Shown in pieces: positions 1 to 5,578 of a DNA stretch of 10,574 bases. Under the pieces are notes generated by a model. It worked only from the letters and a program-made list of their open reading frames with translations, did not search any database and had not been told where the DNA came from. Both the position numbers and the translations under genes were made by a program. Source of the DNA: Nitrospinota bacterium (GTDB lineage Bacteria; Nitrospinota; Nitrospinia; UBA9942); the NCBI GenBank assembly GCA_016234205.1, contig JACRGN010000269.1:1-10574 (forward strand). The letters are read 5' to 3'. Within the stretch, counting starts at the first letter, position 1; each line of letters begins with the position of its first letter.

Positions 1-152
1 CGGATGAAAATATATATTTTAATATGGCAAGGGCATATGTAGAGGCGGATGATATTCCCAATGCAATAGAGTCCCTTGAACAGGCACTTAAGATTAATCC
101 TGACTTTTCCATTGCTAAAGAGATGATTAAAGAATTGAAAGGGGGTATGTAA
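1..152 (+). CDS. C-terminal end of a TPR-repeat protein (partial)
   Basis: The frame is open from the window edge (first full codon at base 3) and ends at TAA 150-152, giving the last 49 residues of a longer protein. The visible part reads like one tetratricopeptide repeat: an Ala/Tyr helix (NMARAYVEADD) followed by a second helix (NAIESLEQALKINPDF) with the usual Ala, Leu and Pro positions, then a short Lys-rich tail. TPR repeats are protein-interaction scaffolds, so no specific role can be given. The stop lies 1 base before the ATG of the next gene, and the GGGGG at its end can serve as that gene's ribosome binding site, so the two are probably co-transcribed and translationally coupled. 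Confidence 0.8.
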   Translation, partial: DENIYFNMARAYVEADDIPNAIESLEQALKINPDFSIAKEMIKELKGGM

Positions 153-153
153 G

Positions 154-861
154 ATGTCTGATAAAAAAATCAAAAGTCAAAAATCAAAAGTCAAAATTAA
201 GGAAGTCCTCGTATTTTTTCTTTTATCTCTATATTTATTATCTATTTATCATATCAATGTCTCTGCCGAAGAAAAGGGGCATAAACACTCTCCATTCAAG
301 TCAATAGATGAATATATACAGATGATGGAAAGCCCTGACAGGGTTGAGTGGCAGAAGCCTGAGAAGGTTGTTGACTATATTGCGATTAAAAATGGTGACA
401 TAGTGGCGGATATAGGAGCAGGGTCGGGTTATTTCACAGTGATACTTTCAAGGAGGATTGGCGACAGTGGGAAGGTCTATGCAGTGGATATTGAAAAAGG
501 TATGATAGAATACATAGAGAAGAGGGCACAGAAGGAGGGGCTGAATAATATGAATTATATTTTGGCAAAACCTGACGACCCCCTTTTGCCAAAGTCTTCT
601 GTTGACCTGATTTTCATATGTGATACATATCATCATATTGAAAAGAGGGATATTTATTTAAAAATCTTAAAAGATGTTTTGAAAAAAGATGGAAGACTTG
701 TTATAGTAGATTTTCATGCAGTGAATACTCCAGTGGGTCCGCCGCTGAGTATGAGAATACCGAAGGAAAAGACAGTAAAAGAGATTTTGAGTGCTGGTTT
801 TAAGGCTGAAGCTGAATATTTTTTCCTGCCTTATCAATATTTTCTTATATTTTCAAAGTAA
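154..861 (+). CDS. Exported class I SAM-dependent methyltransferase-fold protein
   Basis: 235 residues. A very basic N-terminus (residues 1-16) leads into a hydrophobic segment (about 18-34) ending VSA/EE, which looks like a Sec signal peptide or signal anchor. The Rossmann methyltransferase core follows: motif I VADIGAGSGYF (84-94), an acidic strand end in AVDIEKGM (110-117), and the strand DLIFICDTYHHIE (151-163) with later VIVDF. The pre-domain (GHKHS, then PDRVEWQKP at 61-69) and the QYF near the C-terminus match a widespread family of methyltransferases with signal peptides whose substrate is, as far as I know, undefined. Export is odd because SAM is cytoplasmic; the protein could be an inward-facing anchored enzyme or a non-methylating relative. 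The basic n-region is encoded by a 7-bp tandem array (171-198). The start follows the upstream TPR stop by 1 base with only a G-rich element as RBS. Confidence 0.82.
   Translation: MSDKKIKSQKSKVKIKEVLVFFLLSLYLLSIYHINVSAEEKGHKHSPFKSIDEYIQMMESPDRVEWQKPEKVVDYIAIKNGDIVADIGAGSGYFTVILSRRIGDSGKVYAVDIEKGMIEYIEKRAQKEGLNNMNYILAKPDDPLLPKSSVDLIFICDTYHHIEKRDIYLKILKDVLKKDGRLVIVDFHAVNTPVGPPLSMRIPKEKTVKEILSAGFKAEAEYFFLPYQYFLIFSK
171..198 (+). repeat. In-gene array of four 7-bp units (CAAAAGT type)
   Basis: Four consecutive heptamers: CAAAAGT, CAAAAAT, CAAAAGT, CAAAATT. They lie six codons inside the methyltransferase gene and encode the Lys/Ser-rich n-region of its signal peptide. The unit is not a multiple of three, so loss or gain of a single copy would change the reading frame. 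Confidence 0.85.
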
Positions 862-931
862 ACCCAGTTACACCCTGTCCTGTCTGCCCAACAGGCAGGT
901 TGAAGGGGGGACATTCTGGGTGTAACGGGGT
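862..931. repeat. Imperfect inverted repeat between two genes
   Basis: Outer arms ACCCAGTTACACCC (862-875) and GGGTGTAACGGGGT (918-931) pair at 13 of 14 positions. Inside them TGTCC (876-880) pairs with GGACA (909-913), and a core hairpin CTGCC (884-888) / GGCAG (894-898) sits in the middle. It starts directly after the methyltransferase stop. There is no T-run, so it is not a typical intrinsic terminator; it looks like a repeat element of the host genome. Confidence 0.75.
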
Positions 932-946
932 AAAGGAGGATAGCCT

Positions 947-1114
947 ATGGATGAAAAAAGTAATGCAGTTAAAAATGATGAAGTAATTGAAGGGGATGTA
1001 TTAAAATCGTATAAGAACAAGGATACGAAGAGGAATAAGGAAATATTGAAGGAGAGATTTTATCACGGCTCTAAAAAAACAAAACATCAAATACCAAAAA
1101 AGAAAAGCAAATGA
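947..1114 (+). CDS. Small basic protein of unknown function (55 aa)
   Basis: ATG at 947 is preceded by a strong Shine-Dalgarno sequence AAAGGAGGA (932-940), the best ribosome binding site in the + strand half. The frame ends at TGA 1112-1114. The product is 55 residues: an acidic first third (for example NDEVIEGD) and a very basic remainder ending HQIPKKKSK. It has no hydrophobic segment, no cysteine and no motif I recognise. The charge pattern suggests a small cytoplasmic protein that binds RNA, DNA or an acidic partner, which is inference only. It lies between two repeat elements (862-931 and 1122-1161). The strong RBS and clean frame are the reasons for calling it a gene. Confidence 0.6.
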   Translation: MDEKSNAVKNDEVIEGDVLKSYKNKDTKRNKEILKERFYHGSKKTKHQIPKKKSK

Positions 1115-1121
1115 AATAATA

Positions 1122-1161
1122 TCAGTGGTTAGTATGAAATTCTGTTAACACTAATCACTGA
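1122..1161. repeat. Inverted repeat, CAGTG(A/G)TTAGT family
   Basis: TCAGTGGTTAGT (1122-1133) and ACTAATCACTGA (1150-1161) are reverse complements with one mismatch across a 16-nt loop, followed by further CACTGA-like units to about 1172. The same CACTGRTTAGT-like vocabulary reappears after mgtE at 5207-5255, so these look like members of one family. Confidence 0.7.
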
Positions 1162-1185
1162 CACTGACACTAAATTGGAGGTTAA

Positions 1186-1698
1186 ATGAAGAAAAAGGAT
1201 ATTCAGTATCTTAAAGGTGACAAATTAAAACATTTTGTAAAGGTAAATGACCCGTATATGCCCAAGGGCAGCAAGCATGAGATGTCAATCTGTAAAGGCT
1301 GTCATGCTATATACAAGGGGAGAAAGTGGTTCCTTGATGAGGAACTGTATAAGAGCGGTGTTAAGAAAAAAGGTGTAAATATAATTGCATGCCCTGCATG
1401 TTTAAAGATCAGGGATAATTTTCCAGGGGGTGTTGTTACTCTGGGAGGTGATTTTCTCAAAAGACATGAGGATGAGATTTTGAATCTCGTCAGGAATGAA
1501 GGTGACAGGAGTCTCAGGGATAATCCGTTAGAGAGGATTATGAGCATTAATAAAATTAAAGGAAGGATAGAGGTTCAGACAACAAATGAAAAACTAGCTC
1601 AAAAGATTGGAAAGTCTGTTTTTAAGGCGTATTCCGGAGAACTGGAATATAAGTGGTCGGAAGATGATAAATTTGTGAGGGTGAACTGGAATAGATAA
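1186..1698 (+). CDS. BCAM0308-like / NMD3-like zinc-binding protein
   Basis: 170 residues; start ATG with GGAGG (1177-1181) four bases upstream. Two CxxC pairs, C36-K-G-C39 (with H40) and C69-P-A-C72, would form one four-cysteine zinc site. The arrangement (CxxCHAIYKGRKW, then CPAC, then NFPGGVVTLGGDF, a helix RHEDEIL, an NPLERI segment, and a TTNEKLAQKIGK...AYSGEL...VRVNW end) fits, from memory, the BCAM0308 family of small bacterial proteins, which resemble part of the archaeal/eukaryotic NMD3 ribosome-export factor. The function in bacteria is not established as far as I know; a role with RNA or ribosomes is inference from that resemblance. It is cytoplasmic, with no signal peptide or membrane segment. 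It is flanked on both sides by repeat elements, so an operon with its neighbours is not evident. Confidence 0.75.
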   Translation: MKKKDIQYLKGDKLKHFVKVNDPYMPKGSKHEMSICKGCHAIYKGRKWFLDEELYKSGVKKKGVNIIACPACLKIRDNFPGGVVTLGGDFLKRHEDEILNLVRNEGDRSLRDNPLERIMSINKIKGRIEVQTTNEKLAQKIGKSVFKAYSGELEYKWSEDDKFVRVNWNR

Positions 1699-1709
1699 AT
1701 AGAAATACA

Positions 1710-1766
1710 AGGTTTAGGTTAAGGTTGAGGTTAAGTTTTCCTCAGCCTAAACCTTAGCCTCAACCT
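1710..1766. repeat. Long hairpin of 6-bp units (GGTTNA / CCTNAR)
   Basis: Left arm 1710-1735 is a run of GGTTTA, GGTTAA, GGTTGA, GGTTAA; right arm 1741-1766 is the complementary run CCTCAG, CCTAAA, CCTTAG, CCTCAA. About 21 of 26 positions pair plus two G-U pairs in the + strand transcript, with a 5-nt loop TTTTC. The right arm ends five bases before the first possible ATG of pycB, leaving no room for a ribosome binding site. Confidence 0.85.
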
Positions 1767-1771
1767 ATTAG

Positions 1772-3622
1772 ATGTTTATGGAAAAGGTGAAGAGACCAAT
1801 AAGAATTACTGATACGACATTGAGAGATGCGCATCAATCCCTGTGGGCAACGAGGATGCATATTGAGGATATACTTCCCATTGCAGAGAAGATTGATGAA
1901 GTGGGGTATAACTCAATAGAGGTCTGGGGTGGTGCTACATTTGATGTGGCTCTAAGATATCTTAACGAAGACCCATGGGAAAGGTTGTCTAAGATTAAGG
2001 AGAAGATAAAAAAGACTCCCCTTCAGATGTTACTAAGGGGGCAGAATATTGTAGGTTATAAGAATTACCCCGATGACCTGTTAGAGGCATTTATAGGAAA
2101 GGCTGTTGAACGTGGTATAAATATTTTCCGTGTATTTGATGCCCTGAATGATGTAAGGAATATTGAAAAGGCAATAAAGTTTATAAAGAGAGAGGGTGCC
2201 CATGCACAGGGGACTGTGTGCTATACCCGCAGCCCGGTTCATACAATAGATATGTATATAGAAGGTGCAAAGAGGCAGCTTGATATAGGTATAGACAGCT
2301 TAAATATAAAAGATATGGCTGGAATCCTTACCCCTTATGTAGCCTATGAGTTAGTCTCTGCACTGAAGGGCGAGCTTAATGTCCCTTTACAAATCCATTG
2401 CCACAGCAGCAGCGGAATGGCTGTTGGAACATATCTGAAGGCGATTGAAGGTGGTGTAGATGTAATAGATTGTGCAGCAGCACCCCTTGCACTTCATACA
2501 TCACAGCCTCCTGTTGAGACATTCATTGCAATATTGAGAAACACGGAATATGCAACAGGTCTGAAAATGGAGGCAGTCCATCTAATATCAGAATATTTCG
2601 AGAAGGTAGCAGCAAAAAGGTCGCCCAAGAGAAAATGGCAGACACTGATAGATGTCTCTGTCATAGAGCATCAGATACCCGGAGGGATGGCATCTAATCT
2701 GATAGTTCAATTGGAGCAGCAGAATGCACTGGATAAATTTGAAAATGTACTTTTAGAGATTCCGAGGGTAAGGGAGGAGCTTGGATGGCCCCCGCTCGTA
2801 ACACCAACAAGCCAGATTGTAGGGACACAGGCAGTTATGAATATCATTACAGGGAAAAGATATAAGGTTGTCCCCAATGAGGTGAAAAATTATGTGAGGG
2901 GATATTATGGAAGGTCACCTGCACCTATAAAAGATGAGATTAAGAAGATGATAATAGGTGACGAGGAACAGATAAAGTGCAGGCCCGCAGATTTGCTGGA
3001 ACCTGCAATGGATAAGGCAAGGAGGGAGTTAAAAGAGAGCGGGTTGATGAAAAAGGAAGAGGATGTTATAACATACGCACTCTTCCCTGAAATCTCCTTA
3101 GAATTCTTTAGAAAGAGAGATAAGATGCAGGGGGCAAGGGGCAAGGGGCAAGGGGCAAGGGATAAAAAGCAGGAAGATAAATACAGAGAACTATCCTCTA
3201 TTTTTAAAATTGTATCTTCAAGCAGCATCTCCGAATTTGAATGGGAGAAGGAGGGGAGGAAGATAAAAATAAGGCAGAATCCTGATAACAAAAGTATTGT
3301 CAATAACGCAACTCCGAAACCTGAAATTATATCTGTTAATAAGAAAGATGAAAAAGAATCTAAGATGGCAGAAGGGGATTTTTCAGAGATACTCTCTCCA
3401 ATGGTCGGGATATTTAGCATAAAATTATCTGCCGAGACAACACCACTTGTTGAAAAGGGAGTAACGGTTGAAAAGAATCAGACCATAGGTATCATAGAGG
3501 CAATGAAGATAAAGAATGAGGTTAAGGCTGATAAAAAATGCAGGATGATAGATATATTTGTTAATGATAAAGACCCTGTAGAATACGGACAGCCTCTCTT
3601 CCTTGTAGAACCCCTTGTGTAA
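1772..3622 (+). CDS. pycB: Pyruvate carboxylase subunit B / oxaloacetate decarboxylase alpha subunit
   Basis: 616 residues. The carboxyltransferase TIM barrel (about 10-290) opens with TDTTLRDAHQS and carries the expected metal ligands: D19, K180 in NIKDMAG (the carbamylated lysine) and H209/H211 in IHCHSSSG. The conserved PYC/OADA domain follows (about 295-450). After a low-complexity linker (452-468) comes an AccB-like stretch (about 470-505) and a biotinyl domain (about 540-616) with EAMKIKNEV; K579 is the biotinyl lysine, 37 residues from the end. It transfers a carboxyl group between biotin and pyruvate/oxaloacetate in the cytoplasm. The partner deciding the direction (biotin carboxylase PycA or a membrane decarboxylase) is not in the window, so PycB versus OadA stays open. 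The linker is encoded by a 4 x 7-bp array. No Shine-Dalgarno is visible; the ATG at 1778 is an equally likely start. Confidence 0.93.
   Translation: MFMEKVKRPIRITDTTLRDAHQSLWATRMHIEDILPIAEKIDEVGYNSIEVWGGATFDVALRYLNEDPWERLSKIKEKIKKTPLQMLLRGQNIVGYKNYPDDLLEAFIGKAVERGINIFRVFDALNDVRNIEKAIKFIKREGAHAQGTVCYTRSPVHTIDMYIEGAKRQLDIGIDSLNIKDMAGILTPYVAYELVSALKGELNVPLQIHCHSSSGMAVGTYLKAIEGGVDVIDCAAAPLALHTSQPPVETFIAILRNTEYATGLKMEAVHLISEYFEKVAAKRSPKRKWQTLIDVSVIEHQIPGGMASNLIVQLEQQNALDKFENVLLEIPRVREELGWPPLVTPTSQIVGTQAVMNIITGKRYKVVPNEVKNYVRGYYGRSPAPIKDEIKKMIIGDEEQIKCRPADLLEPAMDKARRELKESGLMKKEEDVITYALFPEISLEFFRKRDKMQGARGKGQGARDKKQEDKYRELSSIFKIVSSSSISEFEWEKEGRKIKIRQNPDNKSIVNNATPKPEIISVNKKDEKESKMAEGDFSEILSPMVGIFSIKLSAETTPLVEKGVTVEKNQTIGIIEAMKIKNEVKADKKCRMIDIFVNDKDPVEYGQPLFLVEPLV
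3131..3161 (+). repeat. In-gene array of four perfect GGGCAAG units
   Basis: Four identical 7-bp copies (3132-3159) with one extra G on the left and GG on the right. It is translated as the Gly/Arg/Lys/Gln linker at residues 454-464 of PycB, at the junction between the carboxyltransferase and biotin-carrier parts. A one-unit change would shift the frame of the biotin domain. Confidence 0.95.
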
Positions 3623-3850
3623 GGAAGGAGAAAATGGAGAAAATGGAGAAATAGAGAAAGAAAATACAAATTACAAACACCAAACACCAAATAACAAATA
3701 AATTACAATAATCAAAATTCAAATAACCAAACAAAAAATTTTAGTTCTTTAAAATTTTAAATTTGGAATTTGAAATTTATTTGGGATTTGGAATTTGTTA
3801 TTTAGAATTTTTTCCCATTATTGCCCCTTCCCCATTTCCCCTTAATTTTT
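3623..3850. repeat. Large strand-asymmetric inverted low-complexity element
   Basis: The whole gap between pycB and mgtE is one imperfect palindrome. Outer left: three 9-bp units GGAGAAAAT (3627-3653). Inner left (3661-3743) is a run of degenerate CAAATAA/CAAACAC heptamers with no G at all. Inner right (3748-3813) is a run of AATTTGG-like heptamers with no C at all. Outer right (3814-3845) is CCCC/TT-rich, roughly complementary to the outer left. No gene, promoter or terminator is recognisable inside; the short frame ATGGAGAAAATGGAG is part of the 9-bp repeat. Confidence 0.85.
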
Positions 3851-3856
3851 TTAATT

Positions 3857-5206
3857 ATGGATGGAATTAATCAGGATGTAGTAAAAATAACTGATTTAAT
3901 TGAGAAGGGTGGAAAGCAATATGTAAAAGAACACCTTGCAGAACTCCATCCTGCCGATATTGCAGATATCATAGAGACACTTGATGAAGAAAAGAAAAAG
4001 GAATTATTTAATCTCCTCCATACTGAAATTGCATCCAAGGTAATAGTTGAAGTAAATGAGCATTCAAGAGACCAGATCCTTGAAGATATAAATAAAGAGA
4101 AGCTTACAGATATTGTAGAGGAGATGAGCTCTGATGATGCAGCAGACCTTATAGCAGACCTGCCTAAGGAAGAAGCCAAAGATATCCTTGAAAAACTCCA
4201 CTGGGAGGATTCTACAGAGGTTCAAAAACTTTTAAAATATCCTGAGGATACTGCAGGGGGTATCATGCAGACAGAACTTCTGTCTGTCCGCGAGGAGATG
4301 CTTGTAGAGGATGCAATAATTCAACTTATGGCATTATCAGAAAATATTGGCGATGTCCATAGTGTATTTGTAGTAGACAAAAACAGGAGATTGGTCGGGA
4401 TTCTGCCTGTAAGAAAAATATTGATTGTAAAACATGAAATGCCTATCTCCGGGATAATAGACAGGAATGTCATCTCTGTAAATGTGAATGAAGACCAGGA
4501 AGAGGTGGCAAATATATTTAAGAAGTATGACCTGTTATCTCTGGCTGTAGTGGATGATGACGGCAGGCTGGTTGGCAGGATACAGATAGATGATATTGTG
4601 GATGTCCTTGTGGAAGAGGCATCTGAGGATATACTGCATATGGCAGGTATATATCAGGATGAAAAGATTATGGACCCTCCATTAAAATCTGTAAGAATGA
4701 GACTGCCATGGCTTGTAATAAATCTTGCCACTGCAATTCTTGCGGCATCTGTTGTAGGGTTATTTCAGGATACTCTTCAGGCTATGGTGATATTGGCAAT
4801 GTTCATGCCTATTGTAGCTGGCATGGGAGGCAACGCAGGGACTCAGGCTCTGACTGTGACTATAAGAGGTATTGCACTTGGCGAGCTCTCTTTTAGTAAT
4901 GCAAAAAGGGCGGTTCTAAATGGAATAACAATAGGGTTACTTAATGGTTTCGTTACAGGAGCCATCATGGCATTAATTGCATATTACTGGAAGGGAAACT
5001 ATATGCTGGGGATAGTATCAGGTCTCGCCATGGTGGTAAATCTATTTATTGCAAGCTTTTTTGGAATAATTATTCCGTTGGTTTTAAAATGGCTTAAGAT
5101 AGACCCTGCCGTTGCCTCATCAATCTTTCTTACAACTCTAACAGACTGTATCGGCTTTCTTTCCTTCTTAGGCCTCGCCACACTTTTTATAAAATACCTC
5201 GTTTAA
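3857..5206 (+). CDS. mgtE: MgtE family magnesium channel/transporter
   Basis: 449 residues from ATG 3857, close to the well-studied Thermus protein. Order: N-terminal helical superhelix domain (about 5-125, with HPADIADIIE and SSDDAADLIADLP), two CBS domains (about 130-255, ending DDDGRLVGRIQIDDIVDVL), then five membrane helices (about 280-449). The pore signature PIVAGMGGNAGTQ (318-330) and the conserved Asp in LTTLTDCIGF (D430) are present. The family is a homodimeric inner-membrane Mg2+ channel gated by Mg2+ binding to the N and CBS domains. An upstream in-frame TTG at 3821 would add 12 residues (start PLPHFPLIF) encoded by repeat DNA; I reject it. No Shine-Dalgarno precedes 3857, only T-rich sequence. 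A 7-bp array begins at the base after the stop. Confidence 0.95.
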   Translation: MDGINQDVVKITDLIEKGGKQYVKEHLAELHPADIADIIETLDEEKKKELFNLLHTEIASKVIVEVNEHSRDQILEDINKEKLTDIVEEMSSDDAADLIADLPKEEAKDILEKLHWEDSTEVQKLLKYPEDTAGGIMQTELLSVREEMLVEDAIIQLMALSENIGDVHSVFVVDKNRRLVGILPVRKILIVKHEMPISGIIDRNVISVNVNEDQEEVANIFKKYDLLSLAVVDDDGRLVGRIQIDDIVDVLVEEASEDILHMAGIYQDEKIMDPPLKSVRMRLPWLVINLATAILAASVVGLFQDTLQAMVILAMFMPIVAGMGGNAGTQALTVTIRGIALGELSFSNAKRAVLNGITIGLLNGFVTGAIMALIAYYWKGNYMLGIVSGLAMVVNLFIASFFGIIIPLVLKWLKIDPAVASSIFLTTLTDCIGFLSFLGLATLFIKYLV

Positions 5207-5255
5207 TCAGTGCTCATTAGTTACTATTCACTGGTCACTCATTACTGTTCACTGT
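5207..5255. repeat. Array of seven degenerate 7-bp units (TCACTGT type)
   Basis: Seven consecutive heptamers: TCAGTGC, TCATTAG, TTACTAT, TCACTGG, TCACTCA, TTACTGT, TCACTGT. It starts at the base right after the mgtE stop and ends five bases before the 3' CCA of tRNA-Val, so the gap is almost entirely array. The unit resembles the arms of the inverted repeat at 1122-1161. Confidence 0.85.
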
Positions 5256-5259
5256 ATTA

Positions 5260-5334
5260 TGGTGGGCGGTACAGGATTTGAACCTGTGACTTCTACCGTG
5301 TGAGGATAGCACTCTACCGCTGAGTTAACCGCCC
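5260..5334 (-). tRNA. tRNA-Val (anticodon CAC)
   Basis: The - strand folds as a cloverleaf. Acceptor GGGCGGT pairs with ACCGCCC, the D arm is ACTC/GAGT, and the anticodon stem CTATC/GGTAG encloses the loop CTCACAC, giving anticodon CAC (valine, GTG codons). The T arm is ACAGG/CCTGT with loop TTCAAAT. The 3' CCA is encoded (5262-5260). It is 75 nt including CCA. Confidence 0.96.
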
Positions 5335-5353
5335 ATGAATAAAAACATAATTT

Positions 5354-5481
5354 AACCACGGATGAACACGGAGAAACACAGAAATGTCATTCCGAGCGAA
5401 GCGAGGAATCTCGGTTTTGAGATTCTTCGGGCTTCACCCTCAGAATGACAGCTATGCTGTCATCTGTGTAAATCTGTGGTT
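5354..5481. repeat. Nested palindromic repeat element between two tRNA genes
   Basis: Outer arms start AACCACGGATGAACACGG (5354-5371) and end in the complementary CTGTGTAAATCTGTGGTT (5464-5481). Nested inside is a second inverted pair, TGTCATTCCGAGCGAAGCG... (5385-5413) against the complementary stretch ending ...CAGAATGACA (5420-5450). A short perfect hairpin GACAGC-TAT-GCTGTC (5447-5461) lies at the junction. Both arm types look like repeat modules I associate with many bacterial genomes (from memory). Base composition is more GC-rich than the flanks. No gene is seen. Confidence 0.85.
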
Positions 5482-5492
5482 GCTTTTAAAAG

Positions 5493-5565
5493 TGGAGCAG
5501 AGCGGGATCGAACCGCCGACCTTCTCGTTGCGAACGAGACGCTCTCCCAACTGAGCTACTGCCCC
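5493..5565 (-). tRNA. tRNA-Ala (anticodon CGC)
   Basis: The - strand folds as a cloverleaf. Acceptor GGGGCAG pairs with CTGCTCC and contains the G3-U70 wobble that identifies alanine tRNAs. The D arm is GCTC/GAGC, the anticodon stem TCTCG/CGAGA encloses TTCGCAA, giving anticodon CGC (GCG codons), and the T arm is GGCGG/CCGCT with loop TTCGATC. The 3' CCA is not encoded (discriminator A followed by CTT), unlike the neighbouring tRNA-Val. It is 73 nt. The integrase gene lies 13 bases beyond its 5' end. Confidence 0.96.
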
Positions 5566-5578
5566 AAAACATTGTAAT

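Noticed and set aside
862..931. Intrinsic terminator after the methyltransferase gene
   Set aside because: The arms pair well but no T-run follows in either direction; it fits the repeat-element pattern of the region better.
2905..3420. Long - strand frame inside pycB
   Set aside because: It is a shadow of the clearly coding + strand frame; its content mirrors the Lys/Glu-rich codons and the 7-bp repeat.
3634..3654. Tiny ORF ATGGAGAAAATGGAGAAATAG after pycB
   Set aside because: It is just the 9-bp GGAGAAAAT repeat read in one frame.
3821..3856. Upstream TTG start for mgtE adding 12 residues
   Set aside because: The added residues (PLPHFPLIF...) come from the C-rich repeat arm, TTG is a weak start, and the length from ATG 3857 fits the family.
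5207..5255. CRISPR-like array
   Set aside because: Units are 7 bp with no spacers of constant length; the same holds for 3661-3813.
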